From assembly GCA_003999685.1 (NCBI GenBank), contig CP021232.1:1-64000 (forward strand): a stretch of DNA of 64,000 bases, given 5' to 3'. The stretch comes from Taiwanofungus camphoratus. Lineage: Eukaryota; Basidiomycota; Agaricomycetes; Polyporales; Taiwanofungaceae. Both the position numbers and the translations under genes were made by a program. Under the pieces are notes generated by a model. That model worked only from the letters and a program-made list of their open reading frames with translations, was not told where the DNA came from and made no database searches. Each line of letters starts with the position of its first letter. Position 1 is the stretch's first letter. Below are positions 55,238-64,000 of the stretch, one piece after another.

Positions 55238-55681
55238 TCATAATTTCGCATCTCGAGGTTCCGAGCCTGAGACCAGTAGTTTCGCAAGCCCCTTGCGTGT
55301 CTCTTGAGTGATCGGAGCGCTCCTCCTACTCACGCTGTCCGTGAACACATGAGTGTAACCACCCACCGCGCTCGGTACGTCCTGGCCCTCTTCGAAGACA
55401 CCGACCTCATATCCCACAGAGCTCGTACCAAGCTTGTTCACTCTGAGGCCAAGATCGAGAACAGATGGAAAAGGACAAGGACGAGAAAAAATGACAAAAT
55501 GATGAGACGACGAGACCGATGGACTTGGAGGTGGTAGGGGAGAGCTTGCAGTAAGATATAAGATATGTGTTGACGATGGAGTCGAAAAGATGGTAGTAAA
55601 CGGAGTTGTTAATATGCGAGTACTGGTCATTATCGCTCCTTGAGGCAGATGAGATGGCGGGTATGATATATAGAGAATCAA
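55238..55681 (-). CDS. Thioesterase-like (hot-dog, 4HBT family) protein, C-terminal half
   Basis: The C-terminal 90 residues (FPSVLDLGLRVNKLGTSSV, GYEVGVFEEG, AVGGYTHVF, then RKGLAKLL) match the second half of fungal acyl-CoA thioesterases of the YbgC/4HBT type. The N-terminal part with the catalytic Asp, normally in a motif like WGDxDxxGHVNN, is absent; in its place stand about 50 low-complexity Ser/Thr/Pro residues. It is either an exon of a longer gene whose first exons I cannot see, or a truncated and probably inactive copy. Confidence 0.55.
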   Translation of the reverse strand: MILYISYPPSHLPQGAIMTSTRILTTPFTTIFSTPSSTHILYLTASSPLPPPSPSVSSSHHFVIFSRPCPFPSVLDLGLRVNKLGTSSVGYEVGVFEEGQDVPSAVGGYTHVFTDSVSRRSAPITQETRKGLAKLLVSGSEPRDAKL

Positions 55682-56254
55682 GCTAACCAGCGAGTGCGGT
55701 AGGATAGAAAGTAGACATAGTCGGAACGCCGCCGCGTCTTCAAGCTTTCAGCACTGGGTGTAAACATTATCTGTGGAAGGATACAATTAACAACAGGAAA
55801 ATAAGAATGTACTGGTAATACGTAAAATATAAGGTCGTTGGAGGATGAGACAAGCACATACCGGCGAACAGGCGAACGGCCAGAGACAAGCCAGATCTAT
55901 AGCCATTTGACAATGTCACGCCACACGTGATGGACAGACAGAGCGCGCGCGCCGGTTCACAGTCGAACTCGGTACGCGGCGACGCGGCTTGGATCCAGCT
56001 TGTGTCGTTTAACGGTCAGAGTCCGTTTGTAAACGGGCTCCCAAGTTTTCTGGATTCAACCGAGCTGTAAGCTTGTTGTTTCGTCGATTCTGCTCGTTTC
56101 TCCCTGAATAACTGGCCTTGGGTTCGATTTCTCACTGCAGCCTGTTGCCCGATATTGCATTTCACTGTCGCTATATGCACCTTTTTGCTAGTCCATAACT
56201 TGGCTGAATATTGCATCCGTCAGCTACTTTAGTCTGTCCTCGATCTTCCTAGCT
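55682..56254. other. 570-bp intergenic stretch
   Basis: Contains a GC-rich island (GAGCGCGCGCGCCGG near 55,940) and the likely promoter of the next gene. No ORF. Confidence 0.5.
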
Positions 56255-58011
56255 ATGAGCGCTCGCACACCATTCGTTCCTCAACGGCCAGCTTCAGCCC
56301 GTCCTACTTCGAATCAGTCTGAACCAGATTCTGTTCCGGTAGCAATCAGTCAGTCACCTTATGACCCTTTTCGCTCAAATGGCCTGCTATCGGGACCTCG
56401 GGAGGGTCTACTTTTGGAATCCTCAGACACGGCAAATTCAGTAAACGATCAAGCTAATCCCCAGCAGAAATCACCATCTTCGACCGAAGCTTACACCACG
56501 ATTATCATGAATAGCAACAACAAGCCTCTGAACTTGTCTGGTTTGACCAAAAAGAAACATCCTCCTCAGCAATCAACAGACGCCCCCGAAAAGTCTCGCA
56601 AAGTACTTGAGGAAGCCGCTACCCGTGCTCGGTCACCGAACCCTTTCCAGCCGAATCAGCAGGCTCTCCGTATCATGACCCCGTGCCCGTCCTCTCCTTT
56701 CTTTCCCAATACTTCCAGTCTCGTTTCCACGAACGCCTTCAGGAAGCCAGCTCCCTTGATTTCCTCAAAATTGCAGTCTGCGATCTCTGCAGACGATCTG
56801 AGCTCGAATAGCCTGCATACATCCAGCTTGACTCCAGCTTCTGCCGTCGTTCCACATACCGTGACTCAATCTCATGAAAGAGCGCCACTGCCTTCTCCAA
56901 CCTACGATACCGCGCGCCTTACGTCTCCACGTCTCGCCGTCTCTCATTCTTCTCTGGAAGAGATACATGAGGTCACTGAGGAGGGTGAATCAAGCGGCGC
57001 GTGTGCAATCTTTGATGGAAGGACACACAAGAACGATAACCATGGACAATGTGGGACAGTGTCCGATTATGCTGAAGAGCAAACCCAATTCATCACAAGC
57101 ACAGGCTATGAAGAACGAGAACAACGCAATCTCAGACGGCTGACGAAGCGCATACAGCGACCAGACGAGGACGAAGAGAAAGCGGAGTATGGCAGTGAGG
57201 CTAAGAGATACAAAGCAGACCAAGTTACGGTTTGCGAACGTACCCGCATCGTCACACCGGTGGTTACTAACCTTCTCTTTTTCTATGCAGAACGACTTCA
57301 GCGCTATATACTCGCGTCAGATCACCCCAGCAATGCACTTCCCGCTGCAAGGTCAAGCTGGCCGTGTTGATAAGTGTCATTCCATGCCGCTTTATGGATA
57401 CACTTCTGGCGCACAAGCACTTTATGCAGACCGACCCGAACAACAACTCAATGACTCAGGTCACGCGGTGCACAAACTTCTAGGACAAGAGCTGGATGTC
57501 TACGTGGAGGCCCATGTTGAGGCATATGATCAAGCGAAGAGGAAGTGGGCCAACTGCTCGATGGAGGAGTGGAACGATGGTGCTAGGGGTATGTCGCAAG
57601 CGGCACTCCTCCGTTAACTATAATCTACTTGGTGAGATACTAACGCGGGAAAATATCGTGAATTAGAATTGACAGTCAAATTTGCGAAGATGCTTGACTT
57701 TGTGAGTTTCAGTATCTGTCTAGAAGTTTGTGCTGATCTGTGCCGCCACAGGTCAAAGATCACTTGGCGTATGTGCTTGTCGCACTTCATGCCAACAAAA
57801 AGCAACTCACCTTTTGTGCTGCAGCTCGAAACTTACACTATACGCGAGTCTTCATTCGAGCATAGCTGCACACCGTGCAATCCTTTCCGAGCGTGACCAG
57901 ACTCTACAAGATGCTCGTAAGAGCCTCGTCAGGGAGGGGGAAAATGTCGTGGGAGGAAATCTGTCTTGCATGTTTATGGAAAAGAAGAAAGATAACACAG
58001 AGCAAAGTTGA
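56255..58011 (+). CDS. ECM11-like protein, five exons
   Basis: Exons 56,255-57,223, 57,291-57,588, 57,667-57,701, 57,752-57,768 and 57,825-58,011 join in frame with GT-AG introns. The long first exon is disordered and Ser/Pro-rich. The last four encode a helical domain (KRKWANCSMEEWNDG, LTVKFAKMLDFVKDHLASK, LTLYASLHSSIAAHRAIL, ERDQTLQDARKSL) that resembles the C-terminal ECM11 domain. In yeast Ecm11 is a SUMOylated central-element protein of the synaptonemal complex. A meiotic role here is inferred. The 17-nt fourth exon is unusually small. The whole looks intact. Confidence 0.65.
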
Positions 58012-58684
58012 GCAATCAGATAAAGCATCTGGGTACACCCTGGTATTATTACATCAGTTATGTGAGATGTGTTGTCACAGACGGCAGACACGGGCCAATT
58101 AACGAAGCTCAAAGAGGGTTAACATATTGATGTAAATATGGTCAATGTGTCAGTAACTTGGCTAAGCTCCCAAAGCCAGGGAAATATTTTGGATGTGTAA
58201 CACTATATAGCAACCTTGCAAAGAGATTTTGCACATGGAAAATTGTTCTTATTCACAAAGTAAGAACATGTACAAAGACTTAGTAACCATGGGCTACAGA
58301 CATTCAATATAAGAATGAATATTCTATCCTAGCTCAGTCTTGCACTTGTTCTACCTTGGCTATTGAAACAAGCTTTATGCAATGCTATTTATAGGTTCAC
58401 CAGTTCACAAGGGTAATAAATGTTGTTATCAATTTTGGATACTTGACAATTACTATCCTGATTTTTCCAATTATGTTAGAGTAGGACCAGGGTTTTTTCA
58501 GGAAAAATGAAGAAGAATGGGGTAAAAATGAGCACTTCAAATGTGAAAGAAATAGAAAATAAGCAAAATGTATAGATGGGCATTCTTCCACTTTTCTGAG
58601 AACTTTGTAATTTCTGGCTCCTTTCAGTCAGGCAAGCAGGCATTTCCTGATGAGGCAGGTGTCCCCTCTCCAGACAGTCCTCTA
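58012..58684. other. 670-bp AT-rich stretch
   Basis: 3' flank of the ECM11-like gene passing into CpG-poor repeat DNA. No gene is supported. Confidence 0.5.
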
Positions 58685-59460
58685 TCAGGCAGTCCATCTT
58701 TTTTGGGGGTCCTCCCCTACCAGATGGTCCTCCTCTGCCAGGTGGTCTTCCTCCTTCACCAGGAGATCCTCCTCCATCATCAGAGGGTACTTCTCCTCCA
58801 CCAGATGGTTCTCTTTTAGAGGGTTCTCTCTCTTTCTCAAATGACCCATCATTGAGTGAGGTCTTGCCCTTTTCATCCCAGAGTGGAGGAGACCCACCCC
58901 TCTAGGTGTATTCAAGATAGATGAGGATGTTTTTTCAGTGCCTTCAGACTCCATTTGTTGTTCTGGTTGATCGACTTCTGGGTCAGTTAATTCAGAGCTG
59001 GAGCTGGCATCAGAAGGTTGTTTACTCTCATCAAAGATGATGAAGTGAGTACATATGAGGGCACAGTTAGTCAGAGTGCAGGGTTTGAGGACACTTTCTT
59101 GATAAGGGGCTGAGTTGTAGCAGTGGGGGCATGGTTGAATTGAACAGACCCTCCATTTAAAACTCCTTGTGTAGTGTCTGTGAATGTCCTGATTGTTCTT
59201 CACTTGATACTGGTGAGCTTTCCTGGTGTACATCAGGGTCAATCTCCCTCTCATTTTGAAAAATGGATCCAGCTTGCCAATGATAGTAAAAGTCTCTGGC
59301 ACTTAGCAGCCTTTGATAGAGGTTTTCAATGATGGGTACAGCATGTTGAAATATAAAGCATGAGTTTGAGAGTACTTTCTGTGCTGTGAGAATATGGTGG
59401 TCAAGAACTTTATCAAAATTCTCAGAGAATGTGGGAGATAGAGCCTGGCTTCTTTCTCTG
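58685..59460 (-). pseudogene. Decayed ORF of an unidentified repeat
   Basis: The minus strand at 58,685-59,302 is open for 205 residues. It carries a Cys/His cluster (CPHCYNSA and CTLTNCALICTH) and a Glu-rich repetitive tail (ENHLVEEKYPL, KEEDHLAEEDHLVGED) built on a roughly 15-bp tandem repeat. Another frame upstream (59,270-59,460) reads VLDHHILTAQKVLSNSCFIF, so at least one frame change separates the pieces. CpG is scarce. It is probably part of a transposon, but no family was recognised. Confidence 0.4.
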
Positions 59461-59539
59461 TCTGTTAGTCTTTTGTGGTTTTCTAGTACTGCTTGTCAAG
59501 TGTCACTTGCTGTTACCAGGGGGTTTGCCCTGATAATGC

Positions 59540-60790
59540 TGCAGGAGGCTTAGTGTGGTGTGCAGCAAAGGGATGAGGAGGAGCAATGATGACAATGAGT
59601 CACAATCCTCAGTAGTTTTCAACTACAAGCCCTATGTAGTCACAATAGTCTTTACAGGCTTTTTGCGGGTGTGAGAAAATGAGTAAAGAGAATTGTGTAT
59701 TTGGTACTAAGTGCATAGTACATTTGGAATAGATGAATGAAGAGGATATAACTGAGGAGATCCCTCAATGCAAGAATCTACTATATACTACCACCACTGA
59801 CCTCCAGGTATAGCTAGGCAATCCCCCAGGGATAGTGTAAGACAAGAGGAGTCAGTGGCCCAAAATATGTAACTACTATGGCATAAGTGGGGATGGTCAG
59901 CCCACCAGTCAGTCTTGGTGAGTAAGTATATAGAAGTGGAGCTGTACATCCATGGTGTGAGGAATTAGTGAAAGAAAAAAAAATGATTAAATCCATAGTT
60001 CTATTGGCTGGTAACGCTCACCCTGAAGATTCAGAAGTGAGTGTACTAAATTAGTGCTCTCTGCTCTTTAGCAAGAAAGCTGGTTGAGCTGTCAGCATAG
60101 AGAATGGCCCTGAGATTGTGTTCTGCCTGATCTAACACTTCTTCCAATACAAGAAGGTTTTAATCAAATGCTGTGTAATCCAGTTCTCTTTCTTAGTCTA
60201 AATTGAAGGGTCGTCAATAGTTTGTGGTGGTTAGTACTGGTTCTAATGAGTACACTGACCCTGTCTTCAAACTGATGTGAGTTTGATGCTTCTGTTTTTT
60301 TCTGAACTGAGGCAGGTTCAAGTTTAGAAGCTTTATTCTAGTGTTATCGGAGTGGACCCTTGAGATGCTGCAGATGGCTGAGAGAAGTAAGCAGCAAGAG
60401 TGATGAGGAGGAATTGTGGTGGCAATGAGTCACAATCCTCTAAGCCTTCAACTACAAGCCCTATATAGTCTCAATAGGCTTACAGGCTTTTTGCATTCAT
60501 AAGAGAACAAGCAAAGCACAGTGTATTTCTGATACTAAAGTCATAGTACAGGGGTTACAAATGAAGAGCATAAAGCTAAAGAAACTCCACTCAGTAAGAG
60601 GGTTTTATATGTATACTGCTATGGCTGGACCCAAGATACCATTATGTCATTTTTCTGAGACAGCGTAAGAAGAGGTGAATCAGCAGCCTGAGTGAGTAAC
60701 TACTAATGGCATAAGTGGGGACAGTTAACCCATTATACAGGTGTGGTGTGAGTAATCAGAAAGTGGAGCCACATATCCATAGTATGATGA
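59540..60790. repeat. Pair of about 430-bp direct repeats
   Basis: 59,540-59,990 and 60,365-60,790 align in the same orientation at perhaps 75%, sharing ATGAGTCACAATCCTC, TTCAACTACAAGCCCTAT and GGCATAAGTGGGGA. Non-coding and CpG-poor. Probably two old copies of one element. Confidence 0.6.
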
Positions 60791-61599
60791 CAAAGAAAAA
60801 TAAAATAAGTTCAAGACCTTGTCAGCTGATAACAATCAGACCAGTGATAGGTGTCAGGCCCTTCTAGGCCCAGCAGAGCACTCTAACTCAACCCTGAAGC
60901 CTTTATCATGTCTTCAACACCACTCAATGGTCACTGTGGGATTCTTTAATGCCTTCAATTTGCACCACAGCCACTCTAACAGGTCTGATCTGATATTTTA
61001 GCACATCATTCTCTCTGCACACAGGATGTCACGCACACTGCAACTCAATATTCTCTCATGCGACTGGCTTTGCCACTCTGATATTGCTTGATCTGCTACA
61101 ACATGCCACTTGATGCACTCAATAACACTATGGCAGCAATATCTATCCTGTGTACATTGCTTTGTCTGATTCTTTCTAGTGACATCAGTACTGTAGTTCC
61201 TTTCCTTATAAGCCACTCAGTAGGTCATAGTGCACAAGTAGTTAGAATGCCACTCATAGTACACCACTTTCAATGCACCTTACATTGTTTGTATAGTAGT
61301 ATAAATGTGACGTACAGTGTCTCAAAATAGAAAATCATTTTTCCTCTATCCTGCAGAGTGCAAGAAAAGCACTTCAACTAAGTCTTCTGCTGCATTGATA
61401 CAACCTAGAGAAGCTGAAGGGCTATAGAACTGTTAGTGTGCAAAGGGAGAGTCAGCAGCAAAGGGTTCTCAATCTCAAATTGACCAAAAAATGTCTTCAA
61501 AGGTTTTTGATGATCTACAACTTGTGTTGCAACTGCTTGATGTAACTTCAATGTGCTACTATGCTGAACTGAACTAAGGAGAAACTAGATATGAGGACT

Positions 61600-61940
61600 T
61601 AGCTGATATGCAAACCTTCAACTACTGTAGAAGGCAGATTTGGATTAGAGATGAGGTACTAGCACAACCCTTTGATGTGACTCAAAGATGGACACAAGGC
61701 TGGGATACTGAACGCAACTTTTTAACAGATGTCAAAAATGGATAGAATGCAACCCTTTGACTTAAGTCAAAGGCAGAATAGAATGCAACCCTTTGATAGA
61801 GTTGAAGGTGGATAAGTGCAGTGAGGATAACTGAAATGCAACCCTTCAATGGATGTCAAAGATGGACTAGATGCAACCCTTCAAGTACTGTAGAAGGTGG
61901 ATGATAAGATGCAACTCTTTGAACATAATTGAAAATGGAA
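61600..61940. repeat. Tandem hairpin-forming units
   Basis: About seven loose copies of a 35-45 bp unit, CAACCCTTTGA...TCAAAGxTGGA. In several the two halves pair with each other (for example CTTTGACTTAAGTCAAAG near 61,758-61,775). Fewer copies recur at 62,495-62,660. Confidence 0.6.
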
Positions 61941-63314
61941 AGACACTGTAGAATGCGGTAGAAGACTGAATTGAAGCAGCTCTTCTTAAGCTCTGCATGA
62001 TAGGGGAAAACTTTTCTGTTATTTTAAGACACCATACATCACGTTTATACTACTGTACTACAATGTAAGGCATATTGAGAGTGGCATAGTATGAGTGGTA
62101 TCTTAACTACTTGTGTACTATGAACTATGGAGTGGCTCATAGAGGAAGAGTCTACTGTACTGACATCACTAAAAAGGCTGAGACAAAGGAAATGGACTAA
62201 GACAAAACCTGCAGCCATAGCATTATTGAGTGCATTGAGTGGCGCGTTGATACATACTATAACACTCCAACCCCAACTGGGTATGACCTAGAGAAGCTGA
62301 AAAGCTATAGAACTGTTAGTGTGCAAGGAGAGAGTCAGCAGCAAAGGGTTCTTAATCTCAAATTGGTCAAGAAACATCTTCTAAGGTCTTTGACAATTTA
62401 TGATGTGTGTCATGACTGCTTGACATAGCTTTAACATGCTACTATGCTGAACAGTACTAGAGAGTGACTGGACATGAGAACTTAGCTGATATGTGACCCT
62501 TCAACTACTGTAGAAGATGGACTTGAGATAGAGACAAGATACTATCACAACCCATCGATGTGACTTGACAAATGTTGAAGGCAGACTAGATGCAATCCTT
62601 CAGATACTGTAGAAGGCAGATGATAAGTTGCAACTCTTCAAATATAATTCAAGACAGAGAGCTGCAGTAGAATGTAGTAAGAGACTGAATTGAAGAGGCT
62701 TTTCTTGAGCTCTGCAGAGTAGGGAGAAACTTGTTTGTTGTTTTGAGAGACATTGTATATTGCATTTATACTATCATGCTACAATGTAAGATGTATCGAA
62801 AGTGGTGTAGTATGAGTGGCATCCTAACTACTTGTGTGCTATGAAGTACGAAGTGGTTTGTAAAAAGAGAGGCTACTGTACTAATGTCACTAGAAGGGAT
62901 GAGACAAAGGAATATACATGAAATGGACTTAAAACAAAACCTGTGGCCATAGTGTTATTGAGTGCATCGAGTGGTGCATCATAACAGATTGAGCAATACC
63001 AGAGTGGTGAGGCCAGTCATGTGCAAGGATATTTGAGTGGCATTGCATGTGGCATCTTGCATGCAGAGAATATGATATATCAGAATGTTGGACCAGAACT
63101 GACAAAGTGGCTGTGGTGTGATTTGAAGGTATCAGAGGATCTGATACAAGCTGATATCAATAACTGTGAAGCCTCAAATGTGAGAGCCTGACTACAATAG
63201 AAGGTAGCAAGGACTTTAAGAACAATATGTTGTTTGAATAGTGTGAAATCGATGACATTGAGCAAATACCCTCAGATATAAAGTGAGAGGTTGCAAGATA
63301 CAAGTATTGAATTA

Positions 63315-63690
63315 CTAGAATTCAGGTAATCAGATCAAACTTAAGGTCTGACCTATGAAGTACAGGGCCTTATATACATATTCTGCTCTGCACATGGATC
63401 AGGGTATGTGATCTAAGAAGTGCTATGAATAAGCGTAAGTAAGGCAATATGAGTCATCAGACCATATTAGCAATACATATGCATAAGATGGAATGTGAGA
63501 GCAGGTCCCAATATGAGTCAGTGTCTATGAGTAAATGAGGCCTGTCCAGGGCCCGTACAGTAAGCAGCCATAAGTCAATGAACTGCGCATAAAAGCTAGA
63601 CCTATCTGAGGCTCATCTGATAAGTGAAGGGTCACAGGATCAATCTGAGATGTGACCGATAAGACACAAGAGAAAAGAAATTATATCAGG
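63315..63690. repeat. Dispersed repeat D, CpG-depleted copy
   Basis: Relative of 10,758-11,140 in the same orientation, about 80% alike. Positions that are CpG in the subtelomeric copy are mostly TpG or CpA here. Confidence 0.72.
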
Positions 63691-63807
63691 ATCTCACTGT
63701 GACATATGGGTTGTATCAGCTGTGTTGAGTGGCATTGAAGGTGTGACAAAGGCTTCAGGGGTGAGTTAGGGTGCTCTGCTGGGCCTAGAAGGGCCTGATG
63801 CCTATCA

Positions 63808-64000
63808 TCTCCTTCTTTTTAAAATTTAGATCATCCTCAGTTCACACATGACGTCTAGAAGTTTGATGGGTGTGACTGGATTGAAGCACTATGAGAACCT
63901 GCACAGTTCTGACCTTCTCATGACTCATGCTGATCACATGCTGTCAAAAAGGATTTAAGCAGAATGACTCAGCCTATTTTTCTTTTTGTGCTTTGTCCTT
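63808..64000. other. Window edge, no feature seen
   Basis: CpG-poor DNA with no ORF or repeat that I can identify. Confidence 0.4.

Larger units (their letters stand above)
60845..63807. mobile_element. Foldback element with 83-bp outer inverted repeats, degenerate
   Basis: The outermost 83 bp (60,845-60,927 and 63,725-63,807) are inverted copies beginning TGATAGG and including TCAGGCCCTTCTAGGCCCAG. Further inverted similarity links 60,990-61,330 with 62,740-63,060. An internal segment is repeated in tandem (about 61,405-62,260 and 62,288-62,990). Repeat D (63,315-63,690) sits inside the right arm. No coding capacity and no target duplication could be fixed. Confidence 0.6.

Noticed and set aside
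63808-64000. A second chromosome end at the right edge
   Set aside because: No telomeric repeats; the window simply stops inside repeat DNA.

Overview
The window looks like a chromosome end of a filamentous basidiomycete, probably an Agaricomycete. Host genes have short introns (about 35-75 nt where they can be read), disordered Ser/Pro-rich proteins, an F-box-like protein, an ECM11-like protein and a METTL16-type RNA methyltransferase. The mobile elements are families typical of these fungi: telomere-attached Penelope-like elements, a chromodomain Ty3/gypsy, Ty1/copia and Tc1/mariner. Species cannot be fixed from sequence alone.

1-11,718 is a telomere and subtelomere. A terminal tract of 5-nt repeats (CCTAA on this strand, TTAGG on the other) at 1-64 caps a stack of endonuclease-deficient Penelope-like elements (PLEs, the Athena/Coprina type). 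Family A has a full reading frame at 1459-4962 between two identical pseudo-LTRs (pLTRs), and the outermost copy is cut at its 5' side exactly at the telomere. Family B is a 5'-truncated copy (6990-8711) between two B-type pLTRs. Each pLTR ends in two hairpins followed by a type I hammerhead ribozyme. I count seven hammerheads, three of them in orphan modules without a reverse transcriptase (9,776-11,718). All elements point the same way, 5' end toward the telomere, as expected if the chromosome end primes their reverse transcription.

11,719-29,800 is gene territory: a small membrane protein, an F-box-like gene, a spliced Ser-rich gene, an unrecognised GC-rich ORF, and a divergent pair of GC-rich putative membrane proteins around 26.35-26.58 kb. 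Several long stretches hold nothing I can support.

29,804-46,000 is a nest of transposons: a Tc1/mariner element with about 95-bp inverted repeats and TA duplications; a decayed Ty1/copia fossil; a foldback mosaic with interlocked inverted repeats (order a, b, a-inverted, b-inverted); and, inserted in that mosaic, a young-looking chromodomain Ty3/gypsy element with 492-bp LTRs and a GATGT target duplication.

46,900-58,011 is gene territory again: a kinase-like protein, a major-facilitator transporter, METTL16, a small unknown ORF, a partial thioesterase and an ECM11-like protein. 58,012-64,000 is CpG-poor repeat-rich DNA with a foldback element, hairpin-forming short tandem units and a decayed relative of a subtelomeric repeat seen at 10.8 kb. 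The contrast between CpG-retaining and CpG-depleted copies of the same repeats suggests cytosine methylation with deamination, or a RIP-like process.
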